A stretch of DNA of 64,000 nucleotides, taken from positions 7,885,316 to 7,949,315 of the forward strand of contig CM022678.1 in NCBI GenBank assembly GCA_012295275.1. Direction: 5' to 3'. A program made the position numbers and the translations under genes. The notes under the pieces were generated by a model, which made no database searches, had not been told where the DNA came from, and saw only the letters and a list, made by a program, of their open reading frames with translations. Shown here one piece after another: positions 46,125 through 58,727 of this stretch (positions are counted from its first letter, which is position 1; each line of letters starts with the position of its first letter). Origin of the DNA: Chrysomallon squamiferum (lineage: Eukaryota; Mollusca; Gastropoda; Neomphalida; Peltospiridae).

Positions 46125-49100
46125 TACCAGTGAACACATCTCACATAAGGGAGGCAACTCTAAATATACCAGTGAACACATCTCTCACATAGGGAGGCGA
46201 CTCTAAATACCAGTGAACACATCTCACATAAGGGAGGCAACTCTAAGTATACCAGTGAACACATCTCACATAGGGGAGGCGACTCTAAATACCAGTGAAC
46301 ACCTCTCACATAGGGAAAGTAACTCTAAATATAGAAGTGAACACTTCTCGCATAAGGGAGGCGACTCAAAATATATCAGTGAACATATTTCGCATAAGCT
46401 TTTATTTTTTTGATTGTTTTTCTTCAGTCAGTCAGTATTCTCTGTTTTCTTTCTCAGTAATCAAATGAATTCAGTATGGGAATTCTTATCCTGATAATCA
46501 ATGCAGTCCACATACGATTTTATATTTTATTATGAATAAAAGCTGAAAAGAATGCTGTGTTTAAATAGTACCACTCTTCGTTGTGTTTCCTTAGTTTTTT
46601 CTTTTCTTTTCTTATTCATTTTTTTCAATATTTTTTTCTTATTCATTTTTGTTCATTTTTTAAGCTGTTTCAATCTTTCTTTCTTTCTATATTTTCTATC
46701 TTTTATTTCCTATCTTTCATTCCATCCTTCCTTCTTTTTTCAACGAGTTACCATTTCTTTATTATTCATTTATGAAATACTTTAATCACTTTAAACACTC
46801 TGCTCTCACTGATTATTTAGTTGAGCTTTTGTATTCGAGTTTTCTATCTTATTTTCTTAATACCAGTGAACACATCTCACATAGGGGAGGCGACTCTAAA
46901 TACCAGTGAACACATCTCACATAAGGGAGGCAACTCTAAATATACCAGTGAACACATCTCACATAGGGGAGGCGACTCTAAATACCAGTGAACACATCTC
47001 ACATAAGGGAGGCAACTCTAAGTGTACCAGTGAACACATCTCACATAGGGGAGGCGACTCTAAATACCAGTGAACACATCTCACATAGGGAAAGTAACTG
47101 TAAATATAGAAGTGAGCACTTCTCGCATAAGGGAGGGGACTCTAAATATATCAGTGAACATACTTCGCATAAGCTTTTATTTATTTATTTTTTTCTTCAG
47201 TCAGTCAGTATCTTCTGTTTTCTTTATCCCTAATCAAATGAAGAAATTCAATATGGAAATTCTTATCCTGATAATCAGTGCACCTACGATTTTATATTTT
47301 ATTATGAATAAAATCTGAAAAGAATTCTGCGTTTAAATAGTACCATTCTTCGTTTTGTGTCCTTAGTTTTTTCTTTTCTTTTCTTATTCTCTTTTGTTCA
47401 TTCTTTTAGCTGTTTCAATATTTTCTTTCTTTCTTTCTTTCCTTCTTTCTTTTCTTTCTATCCTTCCTTCTTTCTTTTCTATCTTTCTTTCTTTCTATCT
47501 TTTCCATCTTTTATTCCCTATCTTTCATTCTATCCTTCCTTCTTTTTTCTACCTGTTACCATTTCTTTATTATTTATTTGTGAAATACTTTAATCACTTT
47601 AAACACTCTGCTCTCACTGATTATTTAGTTGAGCTTTTGTATTCGAGTTTTCTATCTTATTTTCTTAATACCAGTGAACACATCTCACATAACGGAGGCC
47701 ACTCTAAGTATACCAGTGAACACATCTCACATAGGGGAGGCGACTCTAAATACCAGTGAACACATCTCACATAAGGGAGGCAACTCTAAGTATACCAGTG
47801 AACACATCTCACATAGGGGAGGCGACTCTAAATACCAGTGAACACCTCTCACATAGGGAAAGTAACTCTAAATATAGAAGTGAACACTTCTCGCATAAGG
47901 GAGGCGACTCAAAATATATCAGTGAACATATTTCGCATAAGCTTTTATTTTTTTGATTGTTTTTCTTCAGTCAGTCAGTATTCTCTGTTTTCTTTCTCAG
48001 TAATCAAATGAATTCAGTATGGAAATTCTTATCCTGATAATCAATGCAGTCCACATACGATTTTATATTTTATTATGAATAAAATCTGAAAAGAATGCTG
48101 TGTTTAAATAGTACCACTCTTCGTTCTGTTTCCTTAGTTTTTTCTTTTCTTTTCTTATTCATTTTTGTTCATTTTTTAAGCTGTTTCAATCTTTCTTTCT
48201 TTCTTTATTTTTTTTTTTCTTTTCTTTTTCCTTCCTTCTTTTTTTTCTTTTTTTTTTTTATTATTTTTTTTTCCATCTTTTATTCCCTTTCTTTCATTCC
48301 ATCAACTTTATTTAGTTTTTTTTTTTCTATTCGTGTTACCATTTCTTTATTATTTATTTATGAAATACTTTAATCACTTTAAACACTCTGCTCTCACTGA
48401 TTATTTAGTTGAGCTTTTGTATTCGAGTTTTCTATCTTATTTTCTTAATACCAGTGAACACATCTCACATAAGGGAGGCAACTCTAAATATACCAGTGAA
48501 CACATCTCACATAGGGGAGGCGACTCTAAATACCAGTGAACACATCTCACATAAGGGAGGCAACTCTAAGTGTACCAGTGAACACATCTCACATAGGGGA
48601 GGCGACTCTAAATACCAGTGAACACATCTCACATAGGGAAAGTAACTGTAAATATAGAAGTGAGCACTTCTCGCATAAGGGAGGGGACTCTAAATATATC
48701 AGTGAACATACTTCGCATAAGCTTTTATTTATTTATTTTTTTCTTCAGTCAGTCAGTATCTTCTGTTTTCTTTATCCCTAATCAAATGAAGAAATTCAAT
48801 ATGGAAATTCTTATCCTGATAATCAGTGCACCTACGATTTTATATTTTATTATGAATAAAATCTGTAAAGAATTCTGCGTTTAAATAGTACCATTCTTCG
48901 TTTTGTTCCTCCTTTTTTTTTTTTTTTTTTTTTTATTCATTTTTTTGTTCATTCTTTTAGCTGTTTCAATATTTTCTTTCTTTCTTTCTTTCCTTCTTTC
49001 TTTTCTTTCTATCCTTCCTTCTTTCTTTTCTATCTTTCTTTCTTTCTATCTTTTCCATCTTTTATTCCCTATCTTTCATTCTATCCTTCCTTCTTTTTTC

Positions 49101-52100
49101 TACCTGTTACCATTTCTTTATTATTTATTTGTGAAATACTTTAATCACTTTAAACACTCTGCTCTCACTGATTATTTAGTTGAGCTTTTGTATTCGAGTT
49201 TTCTATCTTATTTTCTTAATACCAGTGAACACATCTCACATAACGGAGGCCACTCTAAATACCAGTGAACACATCTCACATAGGGGAGGCGACTCTAAAT
49301 ACCAGTGAACACATCTCACATAAGGGAGGCAACTCTAAGTATACCAGTGAACACATCTCACATAGGGGAGGCGACTCTAAATACCAGTGAACACCTCTCA
49401 CATAGGGAAAGTAACTCTAAATATAGAAGTGAACACTTCTCGCATAAGGGAGGCGACTCAAAATATATCAGTGAACATATTTCGCATAAGCTTTTATTTT
49501 TTTGATTGTTTTTCTTCAGTCAGTCAGTATTCTCTGTTTTCTTTCTCAGTAATCAAATGAATTCAGTATGGGAATTCTTATCCTGATAATCAATGCAGTC
49601 CACATACGATTTTATATTTTATTATGAATAAAAGCTGAAAAGAATGCTGTGTTTAAATAGTACCACTCTTCGTTGTGTTTCCTTAGTTTTTTCTTTTCTT
49701 TTCTTATTCATTTTTGTTCATTTTTTTAGCTGTTTCAATCTTTCTTTCTTTCTTTCTTTCTTTCTTTTTTTTTTTTTTTCCATCCTTCTTTTTTCTTTTC
49801 TATCTTTTCTTTCTTTTTTTATTTCTCTTTTTTCTATCTTTTATTTCCTATCTTTCATTCCATCCTTCCTTCTTTTTTCAACGAGTTACCATTTCTTTAT
49901 TATTCATTTATGAAATACTTTAATCACTTTAAACACTCTGCTCTCACTGATTATTTAGTTGAGCTTTTGTATTCGAGTTTTCTATCTTATTTTCTTAATA
50001 CCAGTGAACACATCTCACATAAGGGAGGCCACTCTAAATATACCAGTGAACACATCTCACATAGGGGAGGCGACTCTAAATACCAGTGAACACATCTCAC
50101 ATAAGGGAGGCAACTCTAAGTATACCAGTGAACACATCTCACATAGGGGAGGCGACTCTAAATACCAGTGAACACCTCTCACATAGGGAAAGTAACTCTA
50201 AATATAGAAGTGAGCACTTCTCGCATAAGGGAGGGGACTCTAAATATATCAGTGAACATACTTCGCATAAGCTTTTATTTATTTATTTTTTTCTTCAGTC
50301 AGTCAGTATCTTCTGTTTTCTTTATCCCTAATCAAATGAAGAAATTCAATATGGAAATTCTTATCCTGATAATCAGTGCACCTACGATTTTATATTTTAT
50401 TATGAATAAAATCTGAAAAGAATGCTGCGTTTAAATAGTACCATTCTTCGTTTTGTTTCCTTAGTTTTTTCTTTTCTTTTCTTATTCTCTTTTGTTCATT
50501 CTTTTAGCTGTTTCAATATTTTCTTTCTTTCTTTCTTTCCTTCTTTCTTTTCTTTCTATCCTTCCTTCTTTCTTTTCTATCTTTCTTTCTTTCTTTTCTT
50601 TCTATCTTTTCCATCTTTTATTTCCTATCTTTCATTCCATCCTTCCTTCTTTTTTCTACCTGTTACCATTTCTTTATTATTTATTTATGAAATACTTTAA
50701 TCACTTTAAACACTCTGCTCTCACTGATTATTTAGTTGAGCTTTTGTATTCGAGTTTTCTATCTTATTTTCTTAATACCAGTGAACACATCTCACATAAC
50801 GGAGGCCACTCTAAATATACCAGTGAACACATCTCACATAGGGAGGCGACTCTAAATACCAGTGAACACATCTCACATAAGGGAGGCAACTCTAAATATA
50901 CCAGTGAACACATCTCACATAGGGGAGGCGACTCTAAATACCAGTGAACACATCTCACATAAGGGAGGCAACTCTAAATATACCAGTGAACACATCTCAC
51001 ATAGGGGAGGCGACTCTAAATACCAGTGAACACCTCTCACATAGGGAAAGTAACTCTAAATATAGAAGTGAACACTTCTCGCATAAGGGAGGCGACTCAA
51101 AATATATCAGTGAACATATTTCGCATAAGCTTTTATTTTTTTGATTGTTTTTCTTCAGCCAGTCTGTATTCTCTGTTTTCTATCTGAGTAATCATATGAA
51201 GAAATTCAGTATGGAAATTCTAATCATGCTAATCAATGAAGTCCAGATACGATTTTATGTTTTATTATGAATAAAATTTGAAAAGAATGCTCCGTTTAAA
51301 TTGTACCACGCTTCGTTCTGTTTCGTTTGTTTTTTCTTTTTTTATTCATTTTTGTTCATTCTTTAAGCTGCTTCAATGTTTTCTTTCTTTCTTTCTTTCC
51401 TTCTTTCTTTTCTTTCTATCCTTCCTTCTTTCTTTTCTATCTTTCTTTCTTTCTATCTTTTCCATCTTTTATTTCCCTATCTTTCATTCCATCCTTCCTT
51501 CTTTTTTCTACCTGTTACCATTTCTTTATTATTTATTTGTGAAATACTTTAATCACTTTAAACACTCTGCTCTCACTGATTATTTAGTTGAGCTTTTGTA
51601 TTCGAGTTTTCTATCTTATTTTCTTAATACCAGTGAACACATCTCACATAACGGAGGCCACTCTAAGTATACCAGTGAACACATCTCACATAGGGGAGGC
51701 GACTCTAAATACCAGTGAACACATCTCACCAGTGAACACATCTCACATAGGGGAGGCGACTCTAAATACCAGTGAACACCTCTCACATAGGGAAAGTAAC
51801 TCTAAATATAGAAGTGAACACTTCTCGCATAAGGGAGGCGACTCAAAATATATCAGTGAACATATTTCGCATAAGCTTTTATTTTTTTGATTGTTTTTCT
51901 TCAGTCAGTCAGTATTCTCTGTTTTCTTTCTCAGTAATCAAATGAATTCAGTATGGAAATTCTTATCCTGATAATCAATGCAGTCCACATACGATTTTAT
52001 ATTTTATTATGAATAAAATCTGAAAAGAATGCTGTGTTTAAATAGTACCACTCTTCGTTGTGTTTCCTTAGTTTTTTCTTTTCTTTTCTTATTCATTTTT

Positions 52101-54082
52101 GTTCATTTTTAAGCTGTTTCAATATTTTCTTTCTTTCTTTCTTTCCTTCTTTTTCTTTTCTTTCTATCCTTCCTTCTTTCTTTTCTATCTTTCTTTCTTT
52201 CTTTTCTTTCTATCTTTTCCATCTTTTATTTCCTATCTTTCATTCCATCCTTCCTTCTTTTTTCTACCTGTTACCATTTCTTTATTATTTATTTATGAAA
52301 TACTTTAATCACTTTAAACACTCTGCTCTCACTGATTATTTAGTTGAGCTTTTGTATTCGAGTTTTCTATCTTATTTTCTTAATACCAGTGAACACATCT
52401 CACATAAGGGAGGCCACTCTAAATATACCAGTGAACACATTTCACATAGGGGAGGCGACTCTAAATACCAGTGAACATCTCTCACATAAGGGAGGCAACT
52501 CTAAGTATACCAGTGAACACATCTCACATAGAGGAGGCGACTCAAAATAGCAGTGAACACCTCTCACATAGGGAAAGTAACTCTAAATATAAAAGTGAAC
52601 ACTTGTCTCATAAGGGAGGCGACTCTAAATATATCAGTGAACATATTTCGCATAAGCTTTTATTTTTTTGATTGTTTTTCTTCAGTCAGTCAGTATTCTC
52701 TGTTTTTTTTCTTTCTCAGTAATCAATGAAATGAATTCAGTATGGAAATTCTTATCCTGATAATCCATAAAGTCCAGATACGATTTTATATTTTATTATG
52801 AATAAAATTTGAAAAAAAGAATGCTGCGTTTAAATAGTACCACTCTTCGTTCTTTTTCCGTTTTTTTTTTTTTTTTTTTTCTTTCATTTTTTGTTCATTC
52901 TTTAATCTGTTTCAATATTTTCTTTCTTTCTTTCTTTCCTTCTTTTTCTTTTCTTTCTATCCTTCCTTCTTTCTTTTCTATCTTTCTTTTCTTTCTATCT
53001 TTTCCATCTTTTATTTCCTATCTTTCATTCCATCCTTCCTTCTTTTTTCTACGTGTTACCATTTCTTTATTATTTATTTGTGAAATACTTTAATCACTTT
53101 AAACATTCTGCTCTCACTGATTATTTAATTAGGCTTTTGTATTCGAGTTTTCTATCTTATTTTCTTCATACCAGTGAACACATGTCGCATAAGGGAGGCC
53201 ACTCTAACTATACCAGTGAACTCTTCTCACAAAAGCGGTCGAATCAAAGTACCACTGAACACCTCTCACATAGGGAAAGCAACTGTAAATATAGTAGTGA
53301 ACACGTCTCGCATAAGGGAGGCAATTCTTAGTATACCAGTGAATACATCTCGAATATGGGAGGGAACTCTAAATATAAAAGTGAACACATCTCACATAAG
53401 GGAGGCCACTCTAACTACACTTGTGAACACGTCTCCCATAGGGGTGGTCTCTAAATTTTGTTCAGTGAACTCATCTTACCAAAGTGGTCGACTCAAAATA
53501 GCAGTGAACACATCGCACATAGGCGAGGCCACTCTAAGTATACCAGTGAACCCATCTCACATAGGGGAGGCGGCTCTAAATATACCAGTGAACCCATCTC
53601 ACATAGGGGAGGCGATTCTAAATGTAGTAGTGAACACTTCTCACATAAGGGAGTAGACTCTAAATATACCAGTGAAACATCTCGCATAAGGGAGGCCACT
53701 CTATATATACCAGTGAAGGCATCTCGCATAAGCTTTTATTTATTTTTTCTTCAGTCATTTAGTATTCTCTGCTTTCTTTCTCGGTAATCAACTGAACAAA
53801 TTCAGTATGGTAATTCTTATACTGCTGATCAATGCTTTCCATAAATGATTTTATATTTTATTTTGAATATAGGCTGTAAAGAATGCTGCCTTTAAAGAGT
53901 ACCACGCTTCGTTCTGTTTCTTTAGTTATTTCTTTTTTAATCTTTCTTTTTGTTCTTTTTTTAAGTTGTTTGAATATTTTCTTTCGTTTCTTTCTTTCTT
54001 TCCTGCTTTCTTATCTTTCTATCCTTCCTTTTTTCTTTTTATCTTTCTTTCTTTTCTTTCTATCATTTCCATCTTTTATTTC
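46125..54082 (+). repeat. Right-arm higher-order tandem array (about 10 units)
   Basis: The same unit as in the left arm, now forward: minisatellite block, AAGCTTTTA, AT-rich piece, pyrimidine-rich tract (TTCTTTCTTTCTTTCCTTC), then ATTATTTAGTTGAGCTTTTG before the next block. AAGCTT anchors lie near 46,395, 47,160, 47,930, 48,710, 49,480, 50,260, 51,115, 51,865, 52,645 and 53,720. Two spacer subtypes alternate from 46.1 to 50.4 kb, so dimers of about 1.55 kb repeat three times. The unit at 51.1 kb is of the left-arm subtype. The outermost unit (53,160-54,082) is diverged and mirrors the outermost left unit. Confidence 0.95.
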
Positions 54083-54270
54083 TGTTGTATTTAAATGGTG
54101 TTATAGTTAACATTGTTACAGTTTACGATGTTTAAGGGAACCGGAATAAGGGAGATAGGATATGAAGTCACCGAGAGCGTGCGTTAGTTTTGTTCGTAGC
54201 AATTTTTGAAACGAAATAAATTTTTTGGAAACTGAAATGAACTTTAAGCTTTTAATGATAAAACATAACA
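54083..54270 (+). repeat. 5' LTR of the right-arm Gypsy element
   Basis: 188 bp, TGTTGTATTTAAATGG to AAAACATAACA. By eye it differs from its own 3' LTR at roughly twenty positions plus several indels, but from the left-arm 5' LTR at only about two. Confidence 0.92.
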
Positions 54271-54333
54271 TTTGGCGACGAGGATGGGATAACATTTGTT
54301 GAATTGTTTCCTGAAATTAACTATTTATGAAAT

Positions 54334-54987
54334 ATGGCTACCTACGGTAAAGTTGAAGAGTTTGATCTAGAAAGTTCCGATTGGGATGAATACATCGAAC
54401 GTTTTGAACAGTATCTGCTGGCGAATGATGTAGACGATGCCGAAAAGAAACGTTCCATTTTGTTGTCCGTATGTGGTGCCAAGACTTACAGGTTGATTCG
54501 AAATCTGACTTCGCCTGAGAAACCGGCAAGTAAGACTTACGAACAATTGAAAACTTTGATAGGAAATCATCTCAAACCAAAACCTTTGGTGATTGCGGAA
54601 CGGTTCAAATTCTATCAACGGAAACAAGAGCCCGGAGAGACTGTAAGTGAATTTTTGGCTGAATTAAGAAAATTGACAGAACATTGTGAATTTTTGACTG
54701 AAGCATTAAGAGACATTTTGGTTTGTGGTCTGTCTCAAAAGTCTATACAGAAAAAACTTCTCTCTGAACATGACTTACCACTGAGGAAAGCCTTGCAAAC
54801 AGCTGTTAGTATGGAAATGTCAGCTAGAGAAACTAACATGCTGAAAATTGGAATCAAGTCAGAAACGGAAAAGTTCCACAAACTTTCTGTCATTGAATGC
54901 TTCCGGTGTGGTAAAACTAATCATCATCATGATGCATGTTTTTACAAAAAGGCAAACTGTTACAAGTGTAATGAAAGAGACATTTGA
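54334..54987 (+). CDS. Gag of the right-arm Gypsy element
   Basis: A 217-codon open frame starts MATYGKVEEFDLESSDWDEY 64 bases after the LTR. The N-terminal two thirds are typical of Gypsy capsid-type gag (YIERFEQYLLAND, LIGNHLKPKP, ERFKFYQRKQEPGE). Near residues 191-204 lies one CCHC zinc knuckle, CFRCGKTNHHHDAC, which binds RNA. The frame ends at CYKCNERDI, inside a second knuckle; the adjacent frame continues it, so one base is probably lost or gained there. The left-arm copy has the same break, showing it predates the duplication. Confidence 0.88.
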   Translation: MATYGKVEEFDLESSDWDEYIERFEQYLLANDVDDAEKKRSILLSVCGAKTYRLIRNLTSPEKPASKTYEQLKTLIGNHLKPKPLVIAERFKFYQRKQEPGETVSEFLAELRKLTEHCEFLTEALRDILVCGLSQKSIQKKLLSEHDLPLRKALQTAVSMEMSARETNMLKIGIKSETEKFHKLSVIECFRCGKTNHHHDACFYKKANCYKCNERDI

Positions 54988-55299
54988 GTAGAAAATGTCA
55001 AAATCAAAAGAAAAAAAATAGAAAGACAGGAAAGCAAACAGAAGGAAAAAAGAAAAAAGAAATTTCCAAAGTTGAAAAAGAAAAATTCTAAACTTCATGT
55101 TGTGAATCAAGATTCTGATAGGGACCTTACAGAATCAGAAAGTGGTCCCAGTGATTAGGAAAGTGAAACTGCTGGATTTAAAAATTCATGAGATTCATGA
55201 AGAATCTAGACGTAACAAAACTGAATCAGAAATTATAAAAGCTGTTCTAGAAAGTAAAGAGGTTGCAGTGGAAAGAAATGACAGTGATTTTGAAAGTCA

Positions 55300-56742
55300 A
55301 TTTTCACAGTGAAATCTACAAAAATGAAAGAAATTCAAATTTCATTGGAACTGAATAGTGTGCAATTCAAAATGGAAGTAGATACTGGTGCTTCTAATTT
55401 CTAATAAGAGTTATCAGGAAAAATTGAAGAAAACAGTGCCATTGAAATCAACAACGATTGTGTTGAAAACTTATACAGATGAAGTTGTGCCAGTCCTTGG
55501 GCAGATTGAGGTGATTGTTAAATATGGAAAGCAGAAAAAACTTTTGCCTTTAATTGTTGTGAAAGAAAATGGACCAGCTTTGTTTGGACAGAATTGGTTC
55601 CAAAACATTCAGTTGGACTGGAACAGTATTAAGCTTACGAAAGCTTCGAAGATGAAAGCCTGTGGAAACCCTGAAGATTTGTTCAGTAGATATTCAATTT
55701 TTTCAAATGAGCTGGGAACAGTAAAAGGAATAACACCTCATCTGAAACTGAAAGAGGATGCTACTCCAAAGTTTTTCAAGGCTAGGCCAGTACCTTATGC
55801 TTTGAAGGACAAGATAGCTGATGAACTTCACAGACTTGAAGCAGAAGGAATAGTAGAAAAGGTGGATTTTTCTGAATGGGCTTCTCCTATTGTTTTAAAA
55901 CCTGACAATACCATTCGCATTTGTGGCCATTACAAGGTTACCATAAATCCTGTGTTGGAAGTGCCTGAATACCATTTGCCCACTGCAGAAGACATTTTCA
56001 GCAAACTCAAAGGAGGATAAAAGTTCTCCAAATTGGATTTGTCACATGAATACCAGCAAGTGTTGCTCGATGAAGAGTCGAGGAACTCTGTCACAATCAA
56101 TACTCACCTTGGATTTATTGCTATACAAGGTTTCCATTTCGAGTTGCTGCAGCGCCTGCTATTTTTCAGCAAACTATGGACAAAGTGCTTCAAGGGCTAA
56201 ACGGTGTAGGTTACATTTTGCATGACATCATAGTCACTGGAAAGGATGACACCAAACACTTGAAACATTTGAACAATACTTTGAAAAGCCTTGAAAAATA
56301 TGGAATTCAACTGAAAAATTCCAAATGTGCATTGATGAAAGATGAAGTTGAGTACTTTGCATTTATTGTGAACAAAAATGGGATTCATCCTTCTGAAAGA
56401 AAAGCTGAAGCTATTCTGAAAGTGCCTGAACCTAAGAACAAGAGTGAGTTGCAATCTTCATTAGGTATTGTGAATTACTATCACAAGTTTGTACCCAACA
56501 TGTCAACAGTGGTAGCACTGCTAACAGCGTTGTTAACCAAAGATTTACAGTGGAAATGGAGTGATGATTGTCACCAAGCATTTTCCAAAGTGGAAAAACT
56601 GTTAGTATCATCTAAAATTCTTGTCCACTATGACTCGATGAAACCAGTAATGTTGGCAGTACATGCATCTGCAAATGGTCTTGGAGTGGTAATATCACAT
56701 GGAAATAATGGATTGGAGAGGCCAATAGCATGTGCTTCTTGA
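55300..56742 (+). pseudogene. Protease-RT-RNase H remnant, right arm
   Basis: The protease word VDTGAS is at about 55,377 but the frame breaks directly after it. The RT N-terminal half is in 55,388-56,020 (RPVPYALKDKIADELHRLEA, then VEKVDFSEWASPIV). The central RT (LDLSHEYQQV) follows at about 56,035 in a shifted frame, and the catalytic box YILHD at about 56,215, where histidine replaces the first of two metal-binding aspartates. The frame 56,176-56,742 carries the thumb and the start of RNase H (ILVHYDSMKPVML), in which the usual D-A-S reads HAS. This region cannot give an active enzyme. Confidence 0.85.
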
Positions 56743-58363
56743 ACTCTGACATCAGCAGAATGCAAGTATTCCCAGATTGAGAAAGAAGCACTGGAAAAAT
56801 ATTTTGGAATACACAAGTTCCATCAGTACATTTGGTGGAAGATTTACTTTGTTCACAGATCATAAACCACTGACAATGATTCTTGGACCTAAAAAGAATA
56901 TTTCTGTTCTTACAGCTTCTTGACTGCAGCGTTGGGCTATTCAGTTAGCTGCATATCAGTTTGACATTAAGTACAGAAAAACTACAAAAAATGGAAATGC
57001 TGATGCATTGTCCCGACTGCCATTTCTGCAAACTGAAGAAATATCTGAAAGTATGTTTTGGCATGAAGACAAGCAAGCAATGAGAAATCAAGTCAATGGA
57101 TTACCTATCACTGCAAGAAATATTGCGAAAGCAACTGAAGTTGACAAAGTGTCATCTCATGTTGTACATTATAACATGTATGGATGGCCAAAAGAGTCAT
57201 CTATTTCACATGAGCTGTTACGTTATTTCAGAGTAAAAGATGAATTAACAGTGGAGGAACATTGTCTTCTCAGAGGAATGCGAGTGATTATTCCCAGTAA
57301 ATATCGAACAGATTATATTCATGAAAATCATCCTGGAATTGTGCGTATGAAATCTTTGGCTAGATTGCATGTGTGGTGGCCTCATATGGATATTGACAGA
57401 GAACAGAAAGTTATCAAGTGTAAGTGTTGCCAACTACAACAAACAGTCATGCCAAAAAATACAGCTAATGCAAGGATTTGGCCCACAATGGCACAGAATA
57501 CATATTGATTTTGCTGGACCATTCATGAAAGAAATGTTCATGATTATGGTGGATGCACATTCTAAATGGATGGAAGTTTTTCGTATATCTAGTACCAGAG
57601 CAATGCATGCAGTCGGGACATTGAGAAATTTCTTCGCAAGTTATGGAATGCCAGAACAGTTGATTTCTGATAGTGGACCTCAGTTTGTTGCAGAGGAATT
57701 TGAAACATTTCTTAAGAAAAATGGAGTGAAACACATCAAATCAGCTCCATACCATCCAAGTTCAAATGGTGAGGCAGAAAGAGCTGTTCGTACTTTCAAA
57801 ACTGCAATGAAAACAGTTGAATATGAGTCACGAACCATGAACCAGAAGATTTTATCATTCTTGTTTGTGTATCGGAACACTCAGCACTGTACTACAAAAT
57901 GTACTCCATCAGAATTGTTTCTTGGCAGAGGTGTTTGAACGAGATTGGATATCTTGCGTCCAAGTTTGGAGAATCTGTTAAAAAGAGAACTATTCCAAAA
58001 GCAAGTAAAACACGGGTGTTCAATGTTGGAGATTCAGTACAAGTGAAGAACTACAGAGGATCTGACAACTTGTTGAGTGGAAAAGTACTGTGTCAGCTAG
58101 GGCCTGTTACCTACAGAGTGAAAGTTGGAGATTTTGTGTGTAAAAGACATGTGGATCAGCTTCGTAAAGGTGCATATTTGGAGGATAATAGGAACCATTC
58201 CACAGAACTGTCTGCAGTTGGTGCTGAGTCTGAAATGGAATTTGTTGAACCAACCGTTCAGGTGGAAGAGACTGAGATGAAGAACAGAACGGTTACTTTT
58301 AATGCCATCGACGATACTGTTGACTTTGTACCACAGCTACCAATACAGTCTACCCTGAGATAA
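56743..58363 (+). pseudogene. RNase H end and integrase remnant, right arm
   Basis: After a stop at 56,740 the RNase H continues to DALSRLP near 57,003-57,020. Integrase follows: zinc-binding HENHPGIV...CKCC in 57,008-57,508, then, overlapping in another frame (57,369-57,938), the core with HIDFAGPF, VDAHSKWMEVF, SDSGPQF and NGEAERAV, which holds the D, D and E of the catalytic triad. The C-terminal part (57,899-58,363) is in a third frame. The region at 57,250-57,524 is what the left arm lacks. Confidence 0.85.
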
Positions 58364-58727
58364 CCTAGACGTGCAAGAAAAATAACTCAAAGACTGATAG
58401 AAACTATTTAAAGTGATTTAATCTGAATCTTTGTAATACGGAATTCATTGAAAGATTGTAGAATTATTGTTACTTTTTACTTTATTTTTTTTAAATAAGT
58501 TTTGTTATTTGAAGTTCCATATGTGACCAATGGGCATACTTGATAAACTAATTGAACTATTATGGTGTCCAAAGAAAAACAAAATAATAAAAAAATTGAA
58601 TTTTATTTGTTTTAAGTTCAAAGTTCAGTTGTTTAATTATTACTAATTAGTAAATCACACAAACTTACTTTAGAATTTTAGATATAACATAATTTGTGAG
58701 TAAACTGAAAATTTTGTGGGGAGGAAG

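Noticed and set aside
45804-46181. Frames crossing the gap
   Set aside because: They consist mostly of undetermined residues from the 200 N and have no meaning.
37276-53740. CRISPR-like array of 39/42-bp direct repeats
   Set aside because: Copies are contiguous without unique spacers, diverged, and in a eukaryotic context; it is a minisatellite.
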